A stretch of DNA of 12,863 nucleotides from Treponema sp. (GTDB lineage: Bacteria > Spirochaetota > Spirochaetia > Treponematales > Treponemataceae), in assembly GCA_017453705.1 (NCBI GenBank), contig JAFTEK010000241.1:1-12863 (forward strand), written 5' to 3'. Below are positions 5,512-12,863 of the stretch, piece by piece. How positions within the stretch are numbered: position 1 is the stretch's first letter; each line of letters starts with the position of its first letter. The translations under genes were made by a program, and so were the position numbers. The notes beneath the pieces are model-generated. The model worked only from the letters and a program-made list of their open reading frames with translations. It had not been told where the DNA came from and searched no databases.

Positions 5512-8352
5512 ATGATAAGAGCGAAAAAGACTGCTTTATATGTGACGGTGGCGGCACTTACAGCCGCCATGCTTCTTGCCTCATGCGAGAGCATGGGAAA
5601 CGGCTCGGCAGGTGGAAAGGCCGCCAAGGGCGGACGTGTTATAAGCCAGAACATCCTTGACAACTACAACTGCGGATTCGAGGGGGCGGACGGAGACGGC
5701 GGCCTGTACTGGTGGAGCGACACGAACTGGTCGCACAAGAACCTGCTCCGGGTCTCCTACGAGGAAGGCGGACAGCCGGACTCCTCCTGCGGCAGCTACT
5801 ACGCCAAAGCCCTGTCCGAGGGCGGAAACAAAGCCCAGTGCCAGTTCGCCTGGAAGGATGTGGCTTCCATCATCGAAGGCGGCAGGACTTACTCATATTC
5901 CTACTATATAAAAGTTGCTCCTGAAAGCGAGGTCAAAACAGGAACCGTCTCGCTCGTCGTCAACGGGGCGGTGCAGGACTGGTCCAAGGTGGACACTGCC
6001 ACGGTCAGCCCTGACAAGAAAACCACGCTCAGCGACAAGTGGCAGCTGGTGACAGGAAGCTTTGTCCTTGCTGACCCGCATGACCAGGTGCAGTTCCAGC
6101 TTACAGGCTCGGAAGGTCTTTCTTACTGCATAGACGAGTTCAGGGTTGCCCCGGATGAGAGTGTCGCACAGACTATCGAAAAAAACATAGTGAGCCTGAA
6201 GGACGCTGTTAGCTCACGCAAGGGGTTCGGCAGGAAGGTCTACGTAGGGGGAGCGATGACAGGAGCCGAGGCGGGCGACCAGCTCTACATGGATCTGCTC
6301 TTCAAGCACTTCAACGCGGTGACGCTGGGCAACGAGCTTAAGATGGACGCAATGAACGGCTACCATGACGGCAACCGCACTCCCATCGGGCTTACGACGG
6401 ACAGCCTTGACGGAAGGGAAATCACCGTTCCTGTGCTGGATCACAGCCGTGCCGATGCCCTCCTGGACAAGATTGCCGCATGGAACAAGGCAAACCCCGG
6501 CAAACAGCTGAAAGTCCGCGGCCACGTGCTGGTCTGGCACTCACAGGCACCTGAGTGGTTCTTCCACAAGGACTACGATGCGGCCAAGGCCTATGTCAGC
6601 AAGGACGAGATGAACACCCGACTGGAATGGTACATCAAGACCATGCTCACATACTACACGGACAAGTCAACGCCCACAGGCAAGAAGTACGGCCCGCTCT
6701 TCTACGGCTGGGACGTGGTGAACGAGGCGGTCAGCGATGCGACAGGAAGCTACCGCACGGACACGGAATCCGGCGGCGACAAGCTGTCCGACTCCACCCA
6801 CGGAAGCAAGTCCAGCTGGTGGCACGTCTACGGCAGCAACGAGTTCATCATAAATGCGTTCCGCTTTGCAAACAAGTACGCCCCTGCCTCTCTGGAGCTT
6901 TATTACAACGACTACAACGAGTGCAGCCCCCAGAAGGTACAGGGAATCGTCGAGCTGCTCAAGGCCGTCAAGTCCGCCGACGGAACCCGCATAAGCGGAA
7001 TGGGAATGCAGGGGCATTACAACCTGGACTCCCCGTCAATCTCCCAGCTTGAGGCCGCAGTCCGTGCCTATTCAGAAGTCGTCCCCAGCGTGATGATTAC
7101 GGAATTCGACATGAAGGCAAGCGCCTCCTTCGACGGCAAGAAGTTTGACGAGGAATACAACAGGCAGGCATACCGCTACAAGGCGATATACGACAAGCTC
7201 GTGGAGCTGGACAAGGAGCCGGGAATAAACGTGGAGGGCATCGTATTCTGGGGTGTCACCGACCCCTACTCATGGCTCCAGTCCTCGTCCAGCGTGGGCG
7301 GAGGCGCGAACGGAAAGCAGACGCAGTGCCCCCTGCTCTTTGACGGCAACTACAAAGCCAAGCCCTCATTCTGGGCGTTCGCGGACGCGGACAAGCTGGA
7401 ACCGGCCATACAGACCGTGACAGTTCTTTCTGGAGACGGAAAGGACTTCTCCCATGCCCGCCCATACACCATACAGGCTGGCGGCGTTAAGGCCGAGTTC
7501 CGCCCGGTTTGGAAGGACGGCAGCATCATCGCCAAGGCAAGCGTGACAGGCAGCCCTGCAGGCACGGACAAGCTTGCGATGTTCATCGATGACGGCAAGG
7601 GCATAAAGTCCGCGTCAATCGCGGCAGGACAAGCGGCCGGCAAGCTCCTCTCCGTGGACGTGGCGGGGCTTTCCGTCTCACGCGACATCAAGATAGACTT
7701 CCGCTACGAGCACGGAAGCGAGATAAGCTCCTTCAACGACTTCAAGAACAAGCAGGACAGCAGCTCCAAGTTCTATGCCAAGGCGGAGATAAGGCCTTTC
7801 GCCTCTGTCAAACGGGGCAGCCCCTCGCTGGACTTCGCCGACAGCACGTGGAACAAGGCAAGCCCTGTCACGCTGCAAGTGCGGAACGGAGCTAAAGCTG
7901 ACGCGGAAGTGAGGATGCTCTGGGACGACAAGGCACTTTACGTGCTTGCAAAGGTTAAGGACAGCGTGATAAACACAGCCAATGCAGACGCATGGCAGCA
8001 GGACTCGCTTGAGGTCTTCATAGACGAGAACAACGCCAAGTCTGAAAGCTACCAGGCCGATGACAAGCAGTACCGCATCAGCTGCAAGAATGTGACGAGC
8101 TTTAACGGAGAGAAGTGCATCCAGTCCAACATGTCAAGCCAAGCCCGCCTTGTCTCGGGTGGCTATGAGGTCGCGGCCTCGTTCAAGTGGACGGACATAA
8201 GGGCAAAGGCCGGGCTTCTTATAGGGCTTGACCTACAGATAAACGACGCGGACGCTTCGGGCAGCCGCACGGGGACGCTCAACTGGTACGATGCCAACGG
8301 CACCGGCTACATGAACCCCGGCGTGTTCGGCAGCGTCCTGTTGGTGGATTAA
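5512..8352 (+). CDS. Lipoprotein GH10 endo-beta-1,4-xylanase with CBM22/CBM4_9-like and CBM9 modules
   Basis: A 946-residue secreted enzyme. From ATG 5512 it has a lipoprotein signal: MIRAKK, a hydrophobic stretch, and lipobox LASC with Cys25, so it is lipid-anchored on the cell surface or in the periplasm. Residues about 46-215 form a beta-sandwich resembling CBM22/CBM4_9 (NYNCGFEG at the start, YCIDEFRV at the end). The GH10 barrel covers about 226-630: WHSQAPEWF, acid/base Glu405 in WDVVNEAV, nucleophile Glu531 in MITEFDM, and WGVTDPYSW. After the acid/base there is a loop insertion rich in Asp, Ser and Gly. Residues about 634-755 look like a degenerate CBM9-like unit (AEFRPVWKDGSIIAKA versus AEVRMLWDDKALYVLA in the next unit), and 758-946 are a clear CBM9. 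It hydrolyses xylan backbones outside the cytoplasm. Monocistronic, bounded by hairpins. A TTG 78 bases upstream is open in frame but would bury the signal peptide. Confidence 0.95.
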   Translation: MIRAKKTALYVTVAALTAAMLLASCESMGNGSAGGKAAKGGRVISQNILDNYNCGFEGADGDGGLYWWSDTNWSHKNLLRVSYEEGGQPDSSCGSYYAKALSEGGNKAQCQFAWKDVASIIEGGRTYSYSYYIKVAPESEVKTGTVSLVVNGAVQDWSKVDTATVSPDKKTTLSDKWQLVTGSFVLADPHDQVQFQLTGSEGLSYCIDEFRVAPDESVAQTIEKNIVSLKDAVSSRKGFGRKVYVGGAMTGAEAGDQLYMDLLFKHFNAVTLGNELKMDAMNGYHDGNRTPIGLTTDSLDGREITVPVLDHSRADALLDKIAAWNKANPGKQLKVRGHVLVWHSQAPEWFFHKDYDAAKAYVSKDEMNTRLEWYIKTMLTYYTDKSTPTGKKYGPLFYGWDVVNEAVSDATGSYRTDTESGGDKLSDSTHGSKSSWWHVYGSNEFIINAFRFANKYAPASLELYYNDYNECSPQKVQGIVELLKAVKSADGTRISGMGMQGHYNLDSPSISQLEAAVRAYSEVVPSVMITEFDMKASASFDGKKFDEEYNRQAYRYKAIYDKLVELDKEPGINVEGIVFWGVTDPYSWLQSSSSVGGGANGKQTQCPLLFDGNYKAKPSFWAFADADKLEPAIQTVTVLSGDGKDFSHARPYTIQAGGVKAEFRPVWKDGSIIAKASVTGSPAGTDKLAMFIDDGKGIKSASIAAGQAAGKLLSVDVAGLSVSRDIKIDFRYEHGSEISSFNDFKNKQDSSSKFYAKAEIRPFASVKRGSPSLDFADSTWNKASPVTLQVRNGAKADAEVRMLWDDKALYVLAKVKDSVINTANADAWQQDSLEVFIDENNAKSESYQADDKQYRISCKNVTSFNGEKCIQSNMSSQARLVSGGYEVAASFKWTDIRAKAGLLIGLDLQINDADASGSRTGTLNWYDANGTGYMNPGVFGSVLLVD

Positions 8353-8362
8353 GCACAAGGGC

Positions 8363-8398
8363 ATCTCTAAAAACTGGGCAAACCCCGTTTTTAGAGAT
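8363..8398 (+). terminator. 12-bp perfect-stem hairpin after the xylanase
   Basis: ATCTCTAAAAAC (8363-8374) pairs fully with GTTTTTAGAGAT (8387-8398). Inside, GGG/CCC closes a CAAA loop after a T/C mismatch. No T-run follows on the outside; the five T lie in the stem itself. Ten bases after the stop codon, it probably ends or stabilises the xylanase mRNA. Confidence 0.6.
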
Positions 8399-8420
8399 TG
8401 CCGTGGGCTCTTTGAAACTT
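8398..8420 (+). repeat. Dispersed intergenic element, copy 1
   Basis: This 23-bp stretch matches 9893-9915 at 20 of 23 positions, sharing TTGCC-TGG-CTCTTTGAAACT with three substitutions. Both copies lie just downstream of a gene and next to a strong hairpin. Confidence 0.5.
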
Positions 8421-8454
8421 CCGCTTGCAGGCTCGTGGCACCTGCACACTCTGG

Positions 8455-8491
8455 TTGAAACAATCCATTTTCTTCTATATACTGTCCAATC
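8455..8491 (+). promoter_or_regulatory. Sigma70-type promoter of the M18 aminopeptidase
   Basis: TTGAAA (8455-8460), a 17-base spacer and TATACT (8478-8483). Eight bases (8484-8491) separate the -10 box from the ATG at 8492, and no Shine-Dalgarno is present. A leaderless transcript is predicted. Confidence 0.75.
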
Positions 8492-9856
8492 ATGGACGAG
8501 AAGCTTATAGACGGCTACAAGGCCTTTTTGGATTATGGAAAGACAGAGCGCGAGTGCTGCGCCAGAATCATAGAGGACGCAAAGGCAGCAGGTTACAAGG
8601 ACATAAAGGACTGCAAGTCCCTCAAGGCAGGGGACAAGGTTTACATAAGCAAGTTCGGCAAGGCTGTCGCCCTGTTCAACATCGGCACGGGCAACATTGA
8701 GGATGGAATGAACATCCTTGGGGCGCACATCGATTCCCCCAGATTGGATGTCAAGCAGAATCCCCTTTATGAGAAGGATTTTCTGGTCTATCTTAACACC
8801 CACTACTATGGGGGAATCAAGAAGTACCAGTGGCTCACCCTGCCCCTTGCCCTGCATGGCGTGGTCTGCCTGAAGGACGGCAAGACGGTCAACGTCCGCA
8901 TTGGCGATGATGATGCTGACCCCGTGTTTGTCATAAGCGACATCCTGCCCCATCTTGCACAGAAGCAGATGAAGGAGACCGTCGCCGACTTTGTGAACGG
9001 TGAGAGTCTGGATCTGATTTTAGGCAGCGAAATTCCCCCTAAGAAAGATATGAATGAAGGGAACAAGGACAAAGATAAAAAAGAAGAGAAAGACAAGGCC
9101 AAGAAAGATGTCCTCAAGATTTTCAAGGACAAGTACGGCATAGAGGAAGAGGACTTTGCTTCCGCAGAGCTTGAGGTGGTTCCTGCAGGAAAGTCCCGCG
9201 ACCTTGGGCTGGATCGCTCTCTTATTCTGGCATACGGACAGGATGACCGCTCATGTGCATATACATCTGCGGTCGCCCTTTTTGCCAGCAGCGCGGGTTC
9301 TAGGACAAACTGCTGCCTGTGCGTGGACAAGGAAGAAATCGGTTCTGTCGGAGCGACAGGCATGGCCAGCCACTTTCTGGAGAACGCTGTAGCAGAGCTT
9401 GTCTCACGGCTTGGCGACTACTCGGAGCTTTCTGTCCGCCGCTGCCTGAACAGCTCTTACATGCTTTCAAGCGATGTGAACGCAGCCTATGACCCCCAGA
9501 ACGCAGACCTTTATGACCGCGACAACGCTTCATTCCTTGGGGGCGGCCTTGTGTTCAACAAGTACACTGGCAGCCGTGGCAAGTATAGCGCAAGCGATGC
9601 CATGCCGGAGTTTATCGCCCGGCTCCGCGCGGTTCTGGACAATAACAACGTCCGTTACCAGATGGCAGAACTGGGCAAGGTGGATCAGGGCGGCGGCGGA
9701 ACAATAGCTTACCTGGCCGCCAAGTACGGCATGTTCGTGCTGGATGCTGGAGTTTCAGTGCTTGCCATGCATGCCCCCTGGGAGATTACGTCCAAAGAGG
9801 ACATCTGCCAGGCGTATGAGGGCTACAAGGCTTTCCTTACCCTGGGAACTCTTTAA
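8492..9856 (+). CDS. apeA: M18 family zinc aminopeptidase
   Basis: A 454-residue cytosolic metallo-aminopeptidase that removes N-terminal residues from peptides. The M18 metal and catalytic residues are all in place: His79-x-Asp81 in AHIDSPRLD, the Asp pair in GQDDR (251-252), Glu281-Glu282 in DKEEIGS, Asp328 in MLSSDV, and His427 in MHAPWE. The PxDxGQGGGGTIA-type segment is seen as KVDQGGGGTIAYLA (396-409). The length agrees with the bacterial members annotated as aminopeptidase 1 (apeA). Residues about 184-206 are an unusual insertion made almost only of Lys, Asp, Glu and Asn, probably a flexible surface loop. The gene stands alone, with its own promoter upstream and a long hairpin ten bases after its stop. 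Unrelated in function to the neighbouring glycan genes. Confidence 0.93.
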   Translation: MDEKLIDGYKAFLDYGKTERECCARIIEDAKAAGYKDIKDCKSLKAGDKVYISKFGKAVALFNIGTGNIEDGMNILGAHIDSPRLDVKQNPLYEKDFLVYLNTHYYGGIKKYQWLTLPLALHGVVCLKDGKTVNVRIGDDDADPVFVISDILPHLAQKQMKETVADFVNGESLDLILGSEIPPKKDMNEGNKDKDKKEEKDKAKKDVLKIFKDKYGIEEEDFASAELEVVPAGKSRDLGLDRSLILAYGQDDRSCAYTSAVALFASSAGSRTNCCLCVDKEEIGSVGATGMASHFLENAVAELVSRLGDYSELSVRRCLNSSYMLSSDVNAAYDPQNADLYDRDNASFLGGGLVFNKYTGSRGKYSASDAMPEFIARLRAVLDNNNVRYQMAELGKVDQGGGGTIAYLAAKYGMFVLDAGVSVLAMHAPWEITSKEDICQAYEGYKAFLTLGTL

Positions 9857-9866
9857 CCAGAGGAGG

Positions 9867-9915
9867 CAGTTTCAAAAGTCCCAGGCAACGTGTTGCCATG
9901 GACTCTTTGAAACTG
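9867..9915 (+). terminator. Long hairpin 1 after the aminopeptidase (contains dispersed element copy 2)
   Basis: CAGTTTCAAA (9867-9876) pairs with TTTGAAACTG (9906-9915). Then AGTCC (9877-9881) pairs with GGACT (9900-9904), with C9905 bulged, and GGCAA/TTGCC closes a CGTG loop. About 20 base pairs in all. Its right half (9893-9915) is the second copy of the element at 8398-8420. There is no T-run after it. Confidence 0.6.
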
Positions 9916-9929
9916 GTCAAAATTAATCT

Positions 9930-9959
9930 GCGAGGGCCGTAATGCAATGAGGCCCTCGT
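9930..9959 (+). other. Hairpin 2 in the leader of the carrier-protein operon
   Basis: CGAGGGCC (9931-9938) pairs perfectly with GGCCCTCG (9951-9958), extended by a G-T pair at 9930/9959, around a 12-base loop. GC-rich, with no T-run. Confidence 0.6.
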
Positions 9960-9996
9960 GAGCCAGGGCAAAAGTAACCGACTTTTGCACTGGCTC
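9960..9996 (+). promoter_or_regulatory. Hairpin 3 abutting the Shine-Dalgarno of the carrier-protein gene
   Basis: GAGCCAGGGCAAAAGT (9960-9975) pairs with ACTTTTGCACTGGCTC (9981-9996), 15 of 16 pairs, with loop AACCG. It ends at 9996, and the Shine-Dalgarno AAGGGAG occupies 9997-10003, six bases before the ATG. A structure there could limit ribosome access or stabilise the 5' end. No good promoter was found between hairpin 1 and the ATG. Confidence 0.65.
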
Positions 9997-10009
9997 AAGG
10001 GAGACCGCG

Positions 10010-10252
10010 ATGAACCGTGACGAAATTTTTAAGAAGCTCAATGAAGTCTTCCGTGACATATTTGATGATGACTCCATTACGCTGACCGACTCTACGACGG
10101 CTTCCGATGTGGAAGGCTGGGACAGCCTTATGCACATCAGCCTGATTAACGCTGTGCAGGATGAGTTCGGGAGGAAGTTTGCCATGAAGGACGTGACGGG
10201 TATGAAGAACGTCGGCCAGATGGTGGATTTGATTCTGGCGGCCAAGGGCTAG
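10010..10252 (+). CDS. Acyl carrier protein (DltC-like position in an O-acylation operon)
   Basis: An 80-residue protein with the carrier-protein fold: four short helices and the phosphopantetheine serine at Ser39 in the GWDSLMHI motif. Asp and Glu are frequent around it (FDDDSI, QDEFG), as in ACPs. It would carry an acyl group as a thioester in the cytosol. The gene directly precedes an MBOAT acyltransferase (one base between stop and next ATG), so it most likely loads the acyl group for that enzyme rather than serving general fatty acid synthesis. A good Shine-Dalgarno (AAGGGAG) precedes the ATG, itself directly preceded by a strong hairpin. The identity of the acyl or aminoacyl group is unknown; no adenylating ligase is visible in the window. 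Confidence 0.9.
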   Translation: MNRDEIFKKLNEVFRDIFDDDSITLTDSTTASDVEGWDSLMHISLINAVQDEFGRKFAMKDVTGMKNVGQMVDLILAAKG

Positions 10253-10253
10253 G

Positions 10254-11837
10254 ATGCTTTTTAACTCCGTTGCCTATTGGCTGTTCTTTCCGCTTGTCTG
10301 TCTGGGCTACTCTATCTGCTCCGGACTGATAAAGCGGAATTCTGTCACCAGAGTATTCCTGCTTGCCATAAGCCTCTTTTTCTATGCCTGCTGGAATCCA
10401 GCGTATCTGTCGCTCATCCTCATCTCGGTGTGCATCACTTATTTCGCGGGTCTGGGCATGGAAAAATATCCTGCAAGGAAGAAGCCCATCCTAGTCCTCT
10501 CCCTCTTGAGCAACCTCGCCATACTTTTCTTCTTCAAATATTACAACTGGTTCGCGCTCTCAGCCAATACAGTGACAGGTCTTTTTTCTGCCGGAACAAA
10601 ACCTTTCCGCCTTTTGTCGTTCGCCCTGCCGGTGGGTATTTCGTTCTATACATTCCAAGCCTTGGGCTACTCCATAGATGTATACCGGGCTACCGTGAAA
10701 GCGGAACGCAATTTTGTCACTTACGCTCTGTTCGTCACTTTCTTTCCCCAGCTGGTAGCAGGGCCTATAGAGCGTACAGAAAATCTCCTGCCCCAGTTCA
10801 AGTGTGATTATGGATTTGACTACGAGCGTGTGACAGGCGGGCTTAAACTTGCCGCCTGGGGTATGTTCATGAAGGTCATCATTGCTGACAGTCTGGCTCC
10901 CTATGTCAGCGGCATATACGGCAATATCGCTGACGCACCCGCCTGTGCCGTTGCCCTTGCGACTTTCTTCTTTGCCGTACAGGTGTATGCGGACTTCGCG
11001 GGTTACTCAAATATCGCAATCGGCTGCGCGGAAGTATTGGGGTTCCGCCTGATGAAGAACTTTGACCACCCATATTTTTCTTCTTCCATTCCCGAATTCT
11101 GGAGACGATGGCATATAAGCCTTGGCTCCTGGTTCCGAGACTACCTGTATTACCCTGTGGGATTTGCGTCATGGAACAATAAGATATGCAAGCCTTTCTG
11201 CGGCAAGAGCAGGCGAAAGCTTGCGAAAGCGACTGGCTATGTCGCCCTTGCCTGTGTATGGTTTGCGACAGGCCTATGGCATGGAGCGGCATGGCATTTT
11301 GTGGCATGGGGAGCTGTATACGGGGTATATATCATCACTTCCATATCCACAGAGAAGCTCAGGTCAAAGCTTAGATGCCGTCTGGGACTGGAAAAGGACG
11401 GTCATGTGATAAAAAGCTGGCATATAGTCCAGGTGCTTGTGACATTTGCCCTTGTGAACATTGGCTACGTTTTTTTTCGTGCCAACAACATGGTGGATGC
11501 CGTCACTGCATTGGGCAAGCTCGTGACCGCCCCCGCACAGTTTGTGGTAAGCCTTGCTTCCATGCGGAAAGGCGGGAGGCTGGATATAATCCGTGATGCC
11601 TTTATGCTGCACGAGGGTGTCAGCGGCTTTGGATTTAAGCTGGCTATACGTGCCATAATGCTCTGCGCCATTCTCTTTGCAGCATCCTTTGTGTCACGCC
11701 GGGAGGACGGCAGAAAAATTCTCGCACGATTCCCAGCCCCTGTCCGATGGCTCTGCTACTACGTGCTTGTGTTCATCGTGGCTCTCTCCCTGCTTATGAC
11801 GCATGAGGACGTGCAGTTCATTTACTTTCAGTTCTAG
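10254..11837 (+). CDS. MBOAT family membrane-bound O-acyltransferase (DltB/AlgI type)
   Basis: A 527-residue integral membrane protein with about ten to twelve transmembrane segments. MBOAT landmarks: ALPVGISFYTFQALGYSIDV (124-143), FFPQLVAGPIER (163-174), FADF-like VYADFAGYSNIAIG (244-257), EFWRRWHISLGSWFRDYLY (281-299) with His287, and ATGLWHGAAWHFVAWG (338-353) with the presumed catalytic His343. Proteins of this type take an acyl group on the inner face and pass it across the membrane to a polysaccharide hydroxyl outside. The gene begins one base after the carrier-protein stop, and the SGNH-like gene starts 14 bases after its own stop. This order (carrier, MBOAT, SGNH) resembles dltC/dltB/dltD and alginate or cellulose acetylation sets. 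With an adjacent carrier protein, a DltB-like, carrier-dependent mode is more likely than an acetyl-CoA-dependent one. Confidence 0.93.
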   Translation: MLFNSVAYWLFFPLVCLGYSICSGLIKRNSVTRVFLLAISLFFYACWNPAYLSLILISVCITYFAGLGMEKYPARKKPILVLSLLSNLAILFFFKYYNWFALSANTVTGLFSAGTKPFRLLSFALPVGISFYTFQALGYSIDVYRATVKAERNFVTYALFVTFFPQLVAGPIERTENLLPQFKCDYGFDYERVTGGLKLAAWGMFMKVIIADSLAPYVSGIYGNIADAPACAVALATFFFAVQVYADFAGYSNIAIGCAEVLGFRLMKNFDHPYFSSSIPEFWRRWHISLGSWFRDYLYYPVGFASWNNKICKPFCGKSRRKLAKATGYVALACVWFATGLWHGAAWHFVAWGAVYGVYIITSISTEKLRSKLRCRLGLEKDGHVIKSWHIVQVLVTFALVNIGYVFFRANNMVDAVTALGKLVTAPAQFVVSLASMRKGGRLDIIRDAFMLHEGVSGFGFKLAIRAIMLCAILFAASFVSRREDGRKILARFPAPVRWLCYYVLVFIVALSLLMTHEDVQFIYFQF

Positions 11838-11851
11838 GCGGTTGATATAAT

Positions 11852-12863
11852 ATGAAAGTTTTTTTTGCCAAGCTTGCCGCTCTCATCCTTCCTGTTGCCC
11901 TTGTGTTCCTGTTGGGGCCGGTGCTCGTTGACCCGTTTAACGTATTCCACCGCAAGGCTCTCAGGCGCAACGGCGTGGAACCAAACGAGAACTTCATAAA
12001 GACCGCTTACATTCTGGACGAGCCTGACAAGTTTGATTCTTTCATCTTTGGGTCCTCGCGCGTCGGTGCGTTGCACAGCGAGAATATCGAAGGCTACAGG
12101 GTCTACAACATGACATATTCTTTTGGGATACCGCAGGAGCACTTGGACAACATAAAGACATTCCTAAAGGCAGGCGTCCAGATGAAGATGATTATTATAA
12201 ACATCGATGAGGTATGCTGCGCGATTGACGGCAAAGACCACTTCTCTGACCCCATGCACAGGCCATACCCCTCAGACGGAAAGTTCTTGTCATTTTATTC
12301 GATGTATATGAAGCCGGAGATAGTCCTTAAGTCACTGCCCATAATAATGAAGAACAAGCAGAATGACACCGCTGAATACCGCAGGAATTTCTATAATTAC
12401 GGCTGGTGGATAGGATACGACATGGACACAGGCTTTCACTTTGAGAAGCCGGAAAGCGTTCCTGTGGGAATGCAGTATTACTTTTACCCTGCGGCTCTTG
12501 AGGCTATGAAAGAGATAGCTTCTATATGTGATGAGAAAGGCATAAGGCTCATTGTCTTTTCCAGCCCTATGTTCAGCTACCAGCTTAAGCTTTCTGCCCA
12601 GGCCGGTTACTTGGATTTTCTGGAGCAACTTGCTGCCGTCACACCATATTACAACTTTTCATCCCTTAACTCGATTACAAGTGATGAGGCAAATTATCTG
12701 GATCCAAGCCATTACAAGGCACATATTGGCGACATGATACTGAACCGCATTTTCTGTGAGGACAAGAACGTCCACAAGGAAGACCTCTTTGGGGAATACG
12801 TCACCCAAGAAAATGTGGATGACGTATTAGCAGCCCTCCGTGTACAACTAGAATGCTACGACG
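11852..12863 (+). CDS. Membrane-anchored SGNH-like protein (DltD/AlgJ-type), 3' end outside window
   Basis: The frame is open from ATG 11852 to the window end, 337 residues. Residues about 5-27 (LAALILPVALVFLLGPVLV and neighbours) are an uncleaved signal anchor placing the rest outside the cytoplasm. SGNH-hydrolase blocks can be read: FIFGSSRVGAL with Ser68/Ser69 (block I), SFGIP with Gly92, INIDE with Asn117, and YLDPSHY with Asp284 and His287 (block V). It would act as the extracytoplasmic transferase or esterase partner of the MBOAT protein, like DltD or AlgJ/AlgX. AGGCGG, about ten bases before the ATG, serves as a Shine-Dalgarno; TATAAT just before the ATG has no -35 partner. C-terminus and true family are uncertain because the gene is cut. 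Confidence 0.85.
   Translation, partial: MKVFFAKLAALILPVALVFLLGPVLVDPFNVFHRKALRRNGVEPNENFIKTAYILDEPDKFDSFIFGSSRVGALHSENIEGYRVYNMTYSFGIPQEHLDNIKTFLKAGVQMKMIIINIDEVCCAIDGKDHFSDPMHRPYPSDGKFLSFYSMYMKPEIVLKSLPIIMKNKQNDTAEYRRNFYNYGWWIGYDMDTGFHFEKPESVPVGMQYYFYPAALEAMKEIASICDEKGIRLIVFSSPMFSYQLKLSAQAGYLDFLEQLAAVTPYYNFSSLNSITSDEANYLDPSHYKAHIGDMILNRIFCEDKNVHKEDLFGEYVTQENVDDVLAALRVQLECYD

Noticed and set aside
8279..8953. 224-residue minus-strand open frame
   Set aside because: It lies opposite the xylanase end, the promoter and the aminopeptidase start, which are well supported; its protein has no recognisable domain.
1930..9990. Shared CGACTTTTGCA between the 13-bp repeats and hairpin 3
   Set aside because: An 11-base match is expected many times by chance in a window of this size.
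11846..11851. TATAAT as a separate promoter for the SGNH-like gene
   Set aside because: It touches the ATG, so transcription would start inside the gene, and there is no -35 box; read-through from the MBOAT gene is more likely.

Overview
The window looks like chromosomal DNA of a host-associated spirochaete, most likely a gut or rumen Treponema. This is inferred from gene content: an M18 aminopeptidase of the spirochaete/clostridial type, a lipoprotein xylanase, a DUF6311 membrane protein and an AAA/DUF4143 ATPase. It is not based on any rRNA or database match. GC content is mixed: the xylanase gene is clearly GC-rich, while the 3.3-3.9 kb region is very AT-rich. No rRNA, tRNA, CRISPR array or insertion sequence was seen.

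Left part, minus strand (1-3304): a large polytopic DUF6311 membrane protein runs off the left edge (open from the ATG at 1857 to base 1). It has its own sigma70-type promoter and an in-frame run of nine G. Upstream of it lies an AAA_14/DUF4143 ATPase (2030-3304). Directly in front of the ATPase start is the most unusual structure in the window. It consists of six 32-bp direct repeats (3317-3508), a perfect 11-bp palindrome (3508-3532) and eight 23-bp direct repeats (3528-3711), almost 400 bp of continuous repeats.

Centre, plus strand (3913-5429): a small coiled-coil protein overlaps a family 4 glycosyltransferase by four bases. The pair looks like a two-gene surface-polysaccharide operon. 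Next comes a monocistronic secreted lipoprotein GH10 xylanase with an N-terminal carbohydrate-binding module and C-terminal CBM9 (5512-8352), then an M18 aminopeptidase (8492-9856).

Right part, plus strand (10010-12863): an acyl carrier protein, an MBOAT O-acyltransferase and an SGNH-type protein (cut by the right edge) are tightly packed. They form a polysaccharide O-acylation module resembling DltC-DltB-DltD without the DltA ligase. The 153-bp gap before it carries three strong hairpins in a row, the last touching the Shine-Dalgarno of the carrier protein.

Three genes (DUF6311, xylanase, aminopeptidase) lack a Shine-Dalgarno and have a -10 box 7-10 bases before the ATG, so their mRNAs are predicted to be leaderless or nearly so. 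The genes inside operons, and the ATPase, do have Shine-Dalgarno-like sequences.
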